Assembly: GCA_000799755.1 (NCBI GenBank)
Contig: JUHI01000004.1
Span: 248,001-312,000 of the forward strand
DNA: 64,000 bases
Direction: 5' to 3'
Origin: Martinezella tropici
Lineage (GTDB): Bacteria > Pseudomonadota > Alphaproteobacteria > Rhizobiales > Rhizobiaceae
Below the pieces are notes generated by a model. The model made no database searches. It was given only the letters and a program-made list of their open reading frames with translations, and had not been told where the DNA came from. Each line of letters starts with the position of its first letter. Position 1 is the first letter of the stretch. Shown piece by piece: positions 1-8,364 of this stretch. Position numbers and translations under genes: made by a program.

Positions 1-587
1 ACTTTTTCCAAGCGATCTATTTTCTTGGTCTCAGTAGATGTTGGAGAATTCTTGTCGGAGTCTACCAGGGTTACGATAAGTTTCTTCTGGTGAACCAAAG
101 ATTCTAAGACATTTGGCACCTCGTCGCCCCCTCCGTGCGCTAGGTCAAAACATATGCCTCCGCGCCACGTATTGAGCGCATGAACCTTCAAAACAGTCTC
201 AAGAAACCATCCATCAGTAGCCGAATTCTCGACCAACAAAACTGATGGCTCAAGAATTCTTGATGTATTCAATTGAAAAAGCGAAAGATGAATTCTATCT
301 TCTCCAATATTAATGTAGCTATCAAAACTATTTTCAATGATGATATACTTCTTTGATTGCCGATGAATAGCTCCGTTTTGAGTAAATTCTCCTGACAACC
401 TCGTCAGTGTTGCCCTATCTATTGATGATAAGTCAAGTTTTATCAACTCCGAAATAAGTGGTCTCTCTATGACAAGCAAATGGTGACCTAGACGATGTGC
501 TCGCAACAACTCCGAAGTCACCAACGGCAAACGAGCGTCATTTGCAATCGCGCTATACTTAGCATCGAATTCCCAGCGGATAATCAT
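1..587 (-). CDS. Toprim-like partner protein of the adjacent AAA ATPase (partial, runs off left edge)
   Basis: An open frame of 195 codons begins with ATG at 587 and continues without a stop past base 1, so only the N-terminal part is visible. It overlaps the upstream ATPase gene by 4 bp (ATGA), which suggests translational coupling. The first ~110 residues match nothing I recognise. Around residues 115-130 the sequence reads PSVLLVEN-SATDGWFLE, with Glu120 after a hydrophobic strand, then GGG near 152-154, then LVDSDKN with Asp177 and Asp179. A strand-Glu followed ~57 residues later by D-x-D is the arrangement of Toprim nuclease domains such as those of OLD proteins. The Toprim call is inference from this motif order alone. 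Function is probably nucleolytic and dependent on the ATPase, perhaps phage defence. Confidence 0.6.
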   Translation of the reverse strand, partial: MIIRWEFDAKYSAIANDARLPLVTSELLRAHRLGHHLLVIERPLISELIKLDLSSIDRATLTRLSGEFTQNGAIHRQSKKYIIIENSFDSYINIGEDRIHLSLFQLNTSRILEPSVLLVENSATDGWFLETVLKVHALNTWRGGICFDLAHGGGDEVPNVLESLVHQKKLIVTLVDSDKNSPTSTETKKIDRLEK

Positions 588-2173
588 GTCAAAAACGGCG
601 CCTGAAAAAAACCATAAGGCCAATCAATCAGCGCCCCATCACTGTTATATTCGACTGTCCGCACCTTAGTTGTAGTTCCATCATCATCGGGCTCGAAAAG
701 TATGACCTGAACTTCCGAAGGATCGACACGTTTGGCTGCAATGAATTCACCGAGGCGATTAACCAAAGTCTCGCTGTGCGTTTCGACAACATAATGCATT
801 CGACCAGCTGAATTATTTCGTTCAATTGATGCAGTAGCGTCGCCAACGAGGGCGTCTGCCAAAAGAGCCTGGTGTGCTGGATGCAAATGCAGCTCGGGTT
901 GTTCGATCACGAGCAACGACAGTGGGGATCTCGACTCCCGGCTGATCACCCTATTGCGTGCCCACCAGATTTGCCCGAGTACGGGCAGAATTTGAGAAAC
1001 TCCATAGCCGACATCGACAATATTCGTTTCGTCGCCGCCGTTCGTTAGGTTGATGCTTATATGTCCGGTAGATCTCGAAAGAGAGACGCCGTAGCCAAAT
1101 AACTTTCGGACCCAATCCGAGAATTCTTGAACTTGCGAGACGCGGAGCGAGTTCAAAAACATTGGAAAATTTTTGCCGTCCGGGTCGATTTCGGACACGG
1201 CTAGGTCTTGGTAGCGGTAGTAACGCTCACTTCGCGCTCTTGCTGGCCCTATATAGAGAGTCGCGCTAAAGATGCTACGAAGGTGGCTGGAAATAGAACG
1301 AAACAGATTAGGTAAAGCAGCTGCGTTTACCAGAAGTGCAATTTGTTCATATGTGGTACTGCCCGGAGGAGAAGATGCTAGCGAATCAAAAAGGCGACCG
1401 ACCGTTTTTCCCTGCGCCGCTCCAATTTGTCTGAATTTGGCTCGATCGGCTAAGCCACTGACGATCAGCCTTGAGGAGATATCAGCAATTGATTTATCGC
1501 GAGTTCTTTGATCAATTACCTTACGCAATAAGCGTGAAAGCGCCGGAAAGACGGCGTTAGCAGAATTGCCGCCCCATATATCTTTGTTAAGATCTTCTTT
1601 TGCGCGAGCGAAACGCAATTCCGGAAACAACGTACCCGCCGAAATGTTTATTCGCAACGGAGTGACTGCGGAGATCAAATCATTTCCGTTGACATCGATG
1701 CGCTTAACATTGTTGTTGTCGTCAACTTCAAGTTCGATTTGCAGAGGCGGCGATTTAATACCGATTGAAATCGATGATATTCGCGTGCGTTCGCCTCTCC
1801 GCTCGATACCCACCTTATAGTTGATGCCGGTGATAGTTGTCTGGAAGCCTTGGCGCCGGAAATAACCGAACGCTTCAACAAAGAGGGTTCGGTCTTCTAG
1901 CTGGAGCTCGTCAATCTCATAAGAAAAATATATCGCCTTGCTTTTCGAGTCGCGAGAAAGAACGGTCTCAAAAGAACCAAAGTCGACGAGATCGCCATAC
2001 CAAAGCATCGGCGAACTCGTTCGCGTCATTAGAGACTGCCGAATAAGTGGGAAAGTCCGCAGAAACGTACTTTTCCCACCGCTATTTTTTCCGACAAGCA
2101 GTGTTATCCGCTTTAATTCGATCGGTTGAAAATCATGCAATCTTCGGATGTTTGCCACACCGTACTTTAGCAT
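584..2173 (-). CDS. AAA/ABC-type ATPase of the DUF3696 (OLD-like ATPase) group
   Basis: The 529-residue protein has an SMC/ABC-like split ATPase core. The Walker A motif GKNSGGKST is at residues 28-36. DVGYGVSQILPVL near 380-392 is the signature-like stretch usual in this group. The Walker B region LLVIEQPELHLHP is near 418-430, followed by a sensor-like VVETHSETLVNRL. The C-terminus (DGALIDWPYGFF) matches the tail typical of DUF3696 proteins. No nuclease domain is present in this chain; the overlapping next gene may supply it. Such ATPases occur alone or with partners in mobile islands and defence modules (family knowledge). Codon and base use are AT-richer than in the core genes to the right. 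The start codon has only a weak ribosome binding site. Confidence 0.85.
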   Translation of the reverse strand: MLKYGVANIRRLHDFQPIELKRITLLVGKNSGGKSTFLRTFPLIRQSLMTRTSSPMLWYGDLVDFGSFETVLSRDSKSKAIYFSYEIDELQLEDRTLFVEAFGYFRRQGFQTTITGINYKVGIERRGERTRISSISIGIKSPPLQIELEVDDNNNVKRIDVNGNDLISAVTPLRINISAGTLFPELRFARAKEDLNKDIWGGNSANAVFPALSRLLRKVIDQRTRDKSIADISSRLIVSGLADRAKFRQIGAAQGKTVGRLFDSLASSPPGSTTYEQIALLVNAAALPNLFRSISSHLRSIFSATLYIGPARARSERYYRYQDLAVSEIDPDGKNFPMFLNSLRVSQVQEFSDWVRKLFGYGVSLSRSTGHISINLTNGGDETNIVDVGYGVSQILPVLGQIWWARNRVISRESRSPLSLLVIEQPELHLHPAHQALLADALVGDATASIERNNSAGRMHYVVETHSETLVNRLGEFIAAKRVDPSEVQVILFEPDDDGTTTKVRTVEYNSDGALIDWPYGFFQAPFLT

Positions 2174-2428
2174 CGCTACTCACAATCATTTTATCAAAAT
2201 GCGAACGCGGGTTGAAGTGTCATCACCACTACTCGCGTCCGCCTTATTTTTCCACCGTTTACTTAGGGAAGACACCGAATTCGGTCGCAGGCTTGCCGAT
2301 TCCGTGCGCCATTCATGCGCCACAGAATCCCCGCTAACGTCCGAAAATGCCTGTAAAAGCTGGTAATTCCGGTAAATTGCTGGCGCATGAAAATCATGCG
2401 ATTTTTGAAGCTATGTTATTGAAAAGAG
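2174..2428. other. Short AT-rich non-coding gap between the tRNA 3' end and the ATPase gene
   Basis: I see no credible gene here. It must hold the promoter of the ATPase operon, and if the tRNA is an attachment site it is where an integrase gene or att repeat would be expected. I found neither an integrase motif nor a second copy of the tRNA 3' end inside the window. Confidence 0.4.
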
Positions 2429-2505
2429 TGGTGATCTCGACGCGATTCGAACGCGTGACCCCCAGATTAGGAATCTGGTGCTCTATCCTGCTGAGCTACG
2501 AGACC
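2429..2505 (-). tRNA. tRNA-Arg (anticodon CCT)
   Basis: On the minus strand a complete cloverleaf can be folded. The 7-bp acceptor stem pairs GGTCTCG with CGAGATC (one G-U). The D-arm begins TAGCTCAG. The anticodon stem CCAGA/TCTGG encloses the loop TTCCTAA, with anticodon CCT. The T-arm is ACGCG-TTCGAAT-CGCGT. Discriminator A is followed by an encoded CCA. The gene reads toward lower coordinates, so its 3' end faces the accessory ATPase/Toprim genes, as expected for a tRNA-borne integration site. Confidence 0.93.
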
Positions 2506-2516
2506 ACTCGGCATGA

Positions 2517-2545
2517 TCCATACAAAAGCAAAGGCCCGAAGCCAA
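2517..2545 (-). promoter_or_regulatory. Probable sigma-70 promoter of tRNA-Arg
   Basis: Reading the minus strand, TTGGCT (2545-2540) and TATGGA (2522-2517) are separated by exactly 17 bases. The -10 box ends 11 bases before the mature tRNA 5' end at 2505. Confidence 0.5.
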
Positions 2546-2630
2546 GTCTTTTTGCGTTGCGGAGACAATCTGTCTTGAACGTGCCCCACGCGGCCTCAAA
2601 GGCAGCGTGAGGCAGGGCTGGCTGCAAGCC

Positions 2631-3791
2631 TCAGGCGTTGAGCCGCTGTTCGGCAAGCCGCACCCAGTAGGAAATGCCGTGGGCGATCGCTTCGTCGTTG
2701 AAGTCGTAGGCCGGGTTGTGCAGTCCGGCCGTATCGCCGTTGCCGACGAAGATGAAGGCGCCGGGGCGGGAAAGCAGCATGTAGGAGAAATCCTCGCCGC
2801 CCATCATCGGGTCGATATCCGGGATGACTTTGCCTGCGCCGGCGATCTCTTCGGCGACCGCGATCGCGTGATCGGTCTCGTCGGCATGGTTGAAGGTGAC
2901 GGGGTAGTTGCGCTGGAATTCGATCTCGACTTCGGCGCCGTGGCTGGTCGCGATGCCTGTGACGATCTGCTTGAAGCGCTGTTCCGCAAGGTCGCGCATT
3001 TCTGGATCGAGCGTGCGCACGGTGCCGGCGAAGCTTGCATCGTTCGGAATGACGTTATGGGCGTTGCCGGCGTTGAAGGTAGTGACGGAAACGACGACCG
3101 ATTTCAGCGGATTGGCGCTGCGCGAAGCGATGAGCTGCAGGTTGGAGACGATCTGCGCGCCGATGGCGATCGGGTCGATCGTCATGTGCGGCATGGCGGC
3201 ATGGCCGCCGACACCCTTGATGGAGACGGTGAACTCATCGGTCGCCGCCATGATCGCGCCCTTGCGGATGGCGAAATGGCCGACGGGCAGGCCCGGCATG
3301 TTGTGCATGCCGTAGACTTCGGCGATCTCGAAGCGCTCCATCATGCCGTCCTTGACCATGGCGTCGCCGCCGGCGCCGCCTTCTTCGGCCGGCTGGAATA
3401 TGACGGCGATGTTGCCGTTGAAATTGCGGTTCTCGGCAAGGTATTTCGCAGCGCCCAGCAGCATGGCGGTGTGACCGTCATGGCCGCAGGCGTGCATCTT
3501 GCCCGGCGTCTCGGAAGCATAGGGCTTGCCGGTGATCTCGGTGAGCGGCAGGGCATCCATATCGGCGCGCAGGCCGACGGTGCGCCCTTCGCCCTTGCCG
3601 CGGATCAGGCCGACGACGCCGGTGCGGCCGATACCTGTCACGACCTCGTCGACGCCGAAGGAGCGCAGCTTTTCCGCCACGAAGGCGGCAGTATTCTCCA
3701 CCGCGTAGAGAAGCTCCGGATGCGCATGGATATGGCGGCGCCATTCGGTCACTTCGCCCTGGAGTTCTGCGGCTCTGTTCAAGATCGGCAT
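2631..3791 (-). CDS. M20-family amidohydrolase (hippurate / N-acyl amino acid hydrolase type)
   Basis: A 386-residue zinc-dependent amidohydrolase of the hippuricase / IAA-amino acid hydrolase group, which cleaves N-acyl amino acids. The motif HACGHDGHTAM (about residues 96-106) and the catalytic Glu pair in QPAEEGG (about 132-138) are present, as are the family's dimerisation-domain motifs such as GVGGHAAMPH. The start at 3791 is chosen because AGGA lies about 9 bases upstream on the minus strand. An in-frame start 7 codons earlier (3812) would place that Shine-Dalgarno inside the gene. The substrate cannot be told from sequence. It stands alone between the tRNA and the divergent dacA-like gene. 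Confidence 0.9.
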   Translation of the reverse strand: MPILNRAAELQGEVTEWRRHIHAHPELLYAVENTAAFVAEKLRSFGVDEVVTGIGRTGVVGLIRGKGEGRTVGLRADMDALPLTEITGKPYASETPGKMHACGHDGHTAMLLGAAKYLAENRNFNGNIAVIFQPAEEGGAGGDAMVKDGMMERFEIAEVYGMHNMPGLPVGHFAIRKGAIMAATDEFTVSIKGVGGHAAMPHMTIDPIAIGAQIVSNLQLIASRSANPLKSVVVSVTTFNAGNAHNVIPNDASFAGTVRTLDPEMRDLAEQRFKQIVTGIATSHGAEVEIEFQRNYPVTFNHADETDHAIAVAEEIAGAGKVIPDIDPMMGGEDFSYMLLSRPGAFIFVGNGDTAGLHNPAYDFNDEAIAHGISYWVRLAEQRLNA

Positions 3792-3983
3792 GCTGATTTT
3801 CCTACTGATCAATATCGCTTCTGGTTCAACTCACAAATCCGTCGCGCAGCCTGGCCGGTTTGTCGCAGCCCTTGCGGCGTGCCGCCGGGAAATAAAGTCG
3901 TCAATCGCCTTTGCCTTCTCCTAGCCATATAGGTTAAATAGACGAAGCTTTCGAGAAAATTCCGGACTTCTGAAGGATAGATC

Positions 3984-5150
3984 GTGCCGACGAAGCAGAA
4001 TCGTTTGTATGCCGCCCTGCGGCTTGTCCCTATGGCCGCGGCAGCATCCATGCTTTTCCTGTCGACCGCGCAGACGGCCGGAGCCAATCCGCATATTCTC
4101 GTCGATGTCAGCACCGGGCGTGTTCTTGATCAGCAGGAAGCGTTCCGCCGCTGGTATCCCGCTTCGCTCACCAAGCTGATGACGACCTATGTGACGTTCC
4201 GGGCCATCCAGTCCGGCCAGATCAGGCTCGATACGCCCGTCGTCATGTCGAAGCTGGCAGCGGCGCAGCCGCCGGCAAAGATGTATTTCAAGCCGGGCCA
4301 GAAGATGACGCTCGACAATGCCTTGAAGATGATGCTGGTCAAATCGGCAAACGATCTTGCCATGGCCGTCGCCGAAACTGTCGGCGGTTCGCAGCAGGGC
4401 TTCGTGGCACGGATGAATGCGGAGGCAGCCCGCCTCGGCATGCGCGACTCGCATTTCATCAATCCGAACGGCCTGCCCGGCAAGGGCCAATATTCGACGG
4501 CGCGTGATCTCGCCATTTTGAGCGTCGCGCTGCGCCGCGAGTTTCCGCAATATGCCGGCTATTTCTCGCTTGAAGGCTTCACCAACGGCGTGAAGCAGGT
4601 GCCGAATATCAACATGCTCATCGGCCGTTTCGACGGCGCCGACGGCATGAAGACCGGCTTCATCTGCGCGGCCGGCTTCAACCAGATCGCCTCGGCGACC
4701 CGCAACGGCCGCACGCTGATCTCGGTCGTTCTCGGCACCGACAGCCTGGCGGCGCGTGCCGACGATTCCGCCAATCTTCTGGAAAAGGGCTTCCAGAACC
4801 AGCTTTCCACCCGCGACACGCTTTCGACGCTTAGGCCCGACGCGCCGCTTGCGGCCGATGTCGCCGATGTCACCGCCGACATTTGTAGCACCAAGGGCGC
4901 GCAGGCGCGCAGCGAAACCCGCGACCCCTTCGGCCGCACCAAGGTACAGTCGCCCTATATCCACGAAATGGATCACGAGCCCAATTTCATCTATGCCGGT
5001 CTCATCGGCGGCCAGGACATCGCGACCGCCGCCAAGGGCGACAAGGACGATGCCACCGCCAAGGGCGACAAGGCGACCAAGGACAACAAGATCGCGATTT
5101 CGGGCGGGGCATCGAATGTGCCGATCCCGATGCCGCGTCCCACTTTCTAA
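3984..5150 (+). CDS. D-alanyl-D-alanine carboxypeptidase, peptidase S11 (DacA/PBP5 family)
   Basis: A secreted or membrane-associated low-molecular-weight penicillin-binding protein that trims the terminal D-Ala from peptidoglycan stem peptides. A signal peptide occupies roughly residues 1-34. The three active-site motifs are in order: S61-L-T-K64, S121-A-N123 and K223-T-G225. After the catalytic domain the C-terminus lacks an obvious PBP5 beta-domain and amphipathic anchor. Instead it carries a Lys/Asp-rich stretch in which KGDKDDATA and KGDKATKD resemble a short tandem duplication. It ends only 15 bp before the COG0523 gene, so the two are probably co-transcribed. Confidence 0.92.
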   Translation: MPTKQNRLYAALRLVPMAAAASMLFLSTAQTAGANPHILVDVSTGRVLDQQEAFRRWYPASLTKLMTTYVTFRAIQSGQIRLDTPVVMSKLAAAQPPAKMYFKPGQKMTLDNALKMMLVKSANDLAMAVAETVGGSQQGFVARMNAEAARLGMRDSHFINPNGLPGKGQYSTARDLAILSVALRREFPQYAGYFSLEGFTNGVKQVPNINMLIGRFDGADGMKTGFICAAGFNQIASATRNGRTLISVVLGTDSLAARADDSANLLEKGFQNQLSTRDTLSTLRPDAPLAADVADVTADICSTKGAQARSETRDPFGRTKVQSPYIHEMDHEPNFIYAGLIGGQDIATAAKGDKDDATAKGDKATKDNKIAISGGASNVPIPMPRPTF

Positions 5151-5165
5151 TATCGGATTGAAATC

Positions 5166-6365
5166 ATGAGCGTTTCGCAGCAAAGAGTGCCGGTTGCCAT
5201 CCTGACCGGCTTTCTCGGTGCGGGTAAATCGACCCTGCTCAACCGCATCCTCAAAGACGAGGCCATGCGCGATGCCGCCGTCATCATCAACGAGTTCGGC
5301 GATGTCGGCATCGATCACCTGCTGGTGGAAAGCTCCGGCGATTCCATCATCGAGCTTTCCGACGGCTGCCTGTGCTGCACGGTGCGCGGCGAGCTGGTGG
5401 ATACGCTGGCAAACCTCATGGATGCCATGCAGACCGGCCGCATCCGGCCGCTGAAGCGCGTCGTCATCGAGACGACCGGCCTTGCCGATCCGGCACCGGT
5501 CATGCAGTCGATCATGGGCAATCCGATCATCGCCAACAATTTCGATCTCGATGGCGTCGTGACCGTCGTCGATGCGGTCAACGGCCTGCAGACGCTCGAC
5601 AATCATGAAGAAGCGCGCAAGCAGGTGGCGGTTGCCGACCGGCTGATCGTGTCCAAGACCGGGATTGCCGGCGCCGTCCCCGAAGCGCAGCTGGAAAGCC
5701 GGCTGAGATCGCTCAATCCGCGCGCACAGATCCTGAACGCCGATAGCGAGGAGGCCGGTCGCGCCAGCATCCTCATCAATGGTCTATATGATCCGGCCTC
5801 CAAGATCGCCGATGTCGGCCGCTGGCTGCAGGACGAGCTGGAGGCGGACGAGGATCATCATCACCATCATCATGATGACCATGATCACCACGATCATGAC
5901 CACCATCACGGCGATCATGGACACCACCACCATCATGGGCATCACCACGGCCATCGGCATCAGCACGCGCATGACGTCACGCGCCATGACGGATCGATCC
6001 GGTCGTTCTCGATTGTCGAGACGCAGCCCATCGATCCGATGGCGCTCGAAATGTTCATCGATCTCCTGCGTTCGGCGCATGGCGAAAAGCTGCTGCGGAT
6101 GAAGGCGATCGTCGCCGTGTCCGACCGGCCGGAGCGCCCGATCGTGCTGCATGGCGTGCAGAACATTTTTCATCCGCCGGAGCGCCTGCCAGCATGGCCC
6201 GACCCGGAAGACCGGCGCACGCGCATGGTCATCATCACCAAGGACCTGCCTGAGGATTTCGTGAAGGGCCTGTTCGATGCTTTCCTCAGCAAGCCTCGCG
6301 TCGATGCGCCGGACAGGGCTGCGCTGCAGGACAATCCGCTCGCCGTGCCGGGAATGAAGTTCTGA
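5166..6365 (+). CDS. COG0523 (CobW-like) G3E-family GTPase, putative metallochaperone
   Basis: A 399-residue G3E GTPase of the CobW/ZNG1-like group, which uses GTP to load metal (zinc or cobalt) onto client proteins. Walker A GFLGAGKST is at residues 15-23. The metal-binding G-C-L-C-C motif is at 67-71 and ETTGLADP at 102-109. A histidine/aspartate-rich linker of about 40 residues (231-270) probably buffers metal, and a CobW C-terminal domain follows. The place of the guanine-recognition NKxD motif reads S-K-T-G (163-166), so the usual Asp is Gly. Whether it serves zinc or cobalamin metabolism is undecided. No zinc-uptake-regulator site was recognised upstream because it follows the dacA-like gene by 15 bp. 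Confidence 0.88.
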   Translation: MSVSQQRVPVAILTGFLGAGKSTLLNRILKDEAMRDAAVIINEFGDVGIDHLLVESSGDSIIELSDGCLCCTVRGELVDTLANLMDAMQTGRIRPLKRVVIETTGLADPAPVMQSIMGNPIIANNFDLDGVVTVVDAVNGLQTLDNHEEARKQVAVADRLIVSKTGIAGAVPEAQLESRLRSLNPRAQILNADSEEAGRASILINGLYDPASKIADVGRWLQDELEADEDHHHHHHDDHDHHDHDHHHGDHGHHHHHGHHHGHRHQHAHDVTRHDGSIRSFSIVETQPIDPMALEMFIDLLRSAHGEKLLRMKAIVAVSDRPERPIVLHGVQNIFHPPERLPAWPDPEDRRTRMVIITKDLPEDFVKGLFDAFLSKPRVDAPDRAALQDNPLAVPGMKF

Positions 6366-6378
6366 GGGGATAATATTA

Positions 6379-6411
6379 GCTTGGCTGCAGTGCTTCTCTG
6401 CTAGGCCAAGC
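6379..6411. terminator. Hairpin after the COG0523 gene
   Basis: GCTTGGC (6379-6385) pairs with GCCAAGC (6405-6411), with an inner GCAG/CTGC stem. It lies 14 bases after the stop codon but has no T-run, so it may be a processing hairpin rather than an intrinsic terminator. Confidence 0.4.
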
Positions 6412-6418
6412 AACCCGC

Positions 6419-6466
6419 CTCGTCCTTCGAGGCTCCGGCTTGCACCTCCGCACCTCAGGGTGAGGC
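6419..6466. repeat. Dispersed rhizobial palindromic repeat, copy 1 of an inverted pair
   Basis: About 48 bp running from CGTCCTTCGAGG to CAGGGTGAGG. A second copy in opposite orientation lies at 6531-6582. The family is recognised from its inverted CTTCGAG / CCTCA...TGAGG layout, common between genes of rhizobia. Confidence 0.55.
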
Positions 6467-6530
6467 TGATCTCGCCTTCTTCCCGCCAATGATTGGAGAG
6501 AAAGCGGCATGCCCGGGACGGTCAGCGCGC

Positions 6531-6582
6531 TCCATCCTCATGGTGAGGCGGGAGCGTAGCGACCCTCGAACCAAGAGGATGG
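6531..6582. repeat. Dispersed rhizobial palindromic repeat, copy 2 (inverted)
   Basis: The reverse complement of this stretch resembles the copy at 6419-6466: CCTCATGGTGAGG at one end, CCCTCGAACCAAGAGG at the other. The two copies could pair to make a long stem in the untranslated region between the convergent COG0523 and tusA genes. Confidence 0.55.
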
Positions 6583-6595
6583 CCGGGTGAAACCG

Positions 6596-6829
6596 CTATC
6601 CCCTGCGGATGACAAATCGATGGCCGCTTTCCGTCTTCTCGCTCACGAGAAGCGTGTGGCCCTTTTCATTGCAGAGGTGGGGGATGTCGATGACGGCGAG
6701 CGGGTCCGTCGTTTCCACGATCAATGTTGCGCCCCCTGCCATGGCGCGCAGGCGCTTTTCCGTCTTGATCGCCGGATAGGGGCATTTCAGGCCACGCAGA
6801 TCGTAGATCTCGCTATCCGGATTATTCAC
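6596..6829 (-). CDS. TusA/SirA-like sulfurtransferase
   Basis: A 77-residue protein of the TusA family, small cytosolic sulfur carriers used in tRNA thiolation and other sulfur transfers. The hallmark Cys in LKCPYPAIK is near residue 16. The start is taken as GTG at 6829, which lies inside the last codons of the upstream L,D-transpeptidase gene (8-bp overlap) and gives the normal family length. A longer frame upstream would add an Arg/Pro-rich tail not typical of the family. Tight overlap implies one transcript with translational coupling, though the functions have no obvious link. Confidence 0.85.
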   Translation of the reverse strand: MNNPDSEIYDLRGLKCPYPAIKTEKRLRAMAGGATLIVETTDPLAVIDIPHLCNEKGHTLLVSEKTESGHRFVIRRG

Positions 6830-8135
6830 TCTTGGCCCAGAATTTCCAGAAAGGCGGCTTCTTGGCCTCGGTCTGCGCGGTCTCGACCGTGGGCGCCGGC
6901 GCATAGGCAAGCGCGCTGAGCCCGGGGTTCATCGGGTTTGCTGTCGGGATCGGCACATTTGCCGGAACATTCGCGGCAATGACCGGGCCGGCCGCAGGCT
7001 GCTGCGCAGTCGCGACAGGGCCTGCTGTAGCAGGGCTTGCCGTTGCCACGCGGATGCTTGCCGTTGTTGGATTGGCCGTCGGGCTGATTGCCGTGCCGCC
7101 GCGCGCGACCTGTTGCGCGGACTGATTGGACATCATCGACTCCAGGTCGGCAACCTTCATCATCTTGCCGGCGGCAAGTGCGGTGCCGGTGGGAGCATAG
7201 GCGATATCGTGGCCCTTGCGCTGTTTGGCGACGACGGCCTTGCGTTCGGCTTCTGTCGGGTCGTACCAGGCCATGCCGTCGAATTTCTTCGTGGCTGTCG
7301 CATAGTCGGCCTGATACTGCTTGTCATAGGTCGCGAGCGCCATCTGCAGGGCAGGCGGCGTGGTCATGACCGGGCATTTGCCGCTGGCATTGAACGGGCC
7401 GCTGGCCTGCTGATTGAAGACGTATTTCTTCTCGCAGACCTCGACATCAGGCGGGCGCTTGGTGACTTCGAAATTGTCGTAGCCGACCTTCAGCATCTTC
7501 CAGAATTCGATATTCGGGCTGAGACGATGCTTCCACATGTTCTCTGCGGTCATGCGGAAGGGGAAGGCTTCCAGCTGAACGGCCTTCTGACCGCCCTTGA
7601 AGGCGTCGCGCGCGAAAGCGTAGATCTCCAGCACCTGCTGGTCGGTCATCGAATAGCAGCCGGACGACGAACAGGCGCCATGGATCATCAGATCGGCGCC
7701 GGTGCGGCCGTTGGCGGCATCGTAGCGGTTCGGGAAACCGGTGTTGATGGCGAGATAATATTTCGAATTCGGGTTCAGGTTGGCCGGCGTCAGCATGTAG
7801 AAGCCTTCCGGAGCCTGCCGGTCGCCTTCCTTGACCTTCGGGCCGAGACGGCCCGACCAGGCGCAGATCTTGTAATCCGCGATGACTTCGAACCGGTTGC
7901 TCTGGTTCGCCTTCAGGATCTCCATCACGCCTTCTTCCTTGAAGATGCGGATCATGATCGGCGAATTGCGGTCCATGCCCTTCTTGGACATGTCGGCGAG
8001 GATATGGCTCGGAAGCGGCTGCTCGACCTTGTTCTTTACCTTCGACAGGTCGATCGACGCCGTATCCAGCGCATCGTTGCAGCCGGCGAGTGTCAGCGCC
8101 ATCAAAGAGATGTAGGCAAGGTGACGGATGCGCAT
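6822..8135 (-). CDS. L,D-transpeptidase (YkuD/ErfK family) lipoprotein
   Basis: A 437-residue envelope protein that probably forms 3-3 peptidoglycan cross-links or attaches proteins to peptidoglycan. The N-terminus has a lipoprotein signal with lipobox LAGC (Cys19). The YkuD catalytic motif is H152-G-A-C-S-S-S-G-C160-Y, with Cys160 the nucleophile. The C-terminal ~150 residues are Ala/Pro/Thr-rich and of low complexity and may be a flexible wall-spanning region. It is transcribed ahead of tusA on the minus strand. Alphaproteobacteria often carry many YkuD paralogues, so a specific gene name is not justified. Confidence 0.88.
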   Translation of the reverse strand: MRIRHLAYISLMALTLAGCNDALDTASIDLSKVKNKVEQPLPSHILADMSKKGMDRNSPIMIRIFKEEGVMEILKANQSNRFEVIADYKICAWSGRLGPKVKEGDRQAPEGFYMLTPANLNPNSKYYLAINTGFPNRYDAANGRTGADLMIHGACSSSGCYSMTDQQVLEIYAFARDAFKGGQKAVQLEAFPFRMTAENMWKHRLSPNIEFWKMLKVGYDNFEVTKRPPDVEVCEKKYVFNQQASGPFNASGKCPVMTTPPALQMALATYDKQYQADYATATKKFDGMAWYDPTEAERKAVVAKQRKGHDIAYAPTGTALAAGKMMKVADLESMMSNQSAQQVARGGTAISPTANPTTASIRVATASPATAGPVATAQQPAAGPVIAANVPANVPIPTANPMNPGLSALAYAPAPTVETAQTEAKKPPFWKFWAKSE

Positions 8136-8364
8136 TCTGATTTAGCCCATAAATGCGAAGAGTGGCAGCAGATCTGTTTCGCCACTCCCCTCGAAGCATG
8201 AAACGGAATCATAGATGGCTTATACTTGAAAAATCCTTACCAGCCTATGACGTGCCCGCGGCGCGCCGGCAAGCTTTTCTTTGCCATAAAAGCTTCGATA
8301 ACGGAAATGTGGCCAAGATTTGGCCCCATTCCCGTTTTCAGCGATCACTTTTTTCGAATGCGGC

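Noticed and set aside
2174..2428. Integrase remnant or att repeat next to the tRNA
   Set aside because: No recombinase motif in any frame and no second copy of the tRNA 3' end within the window.
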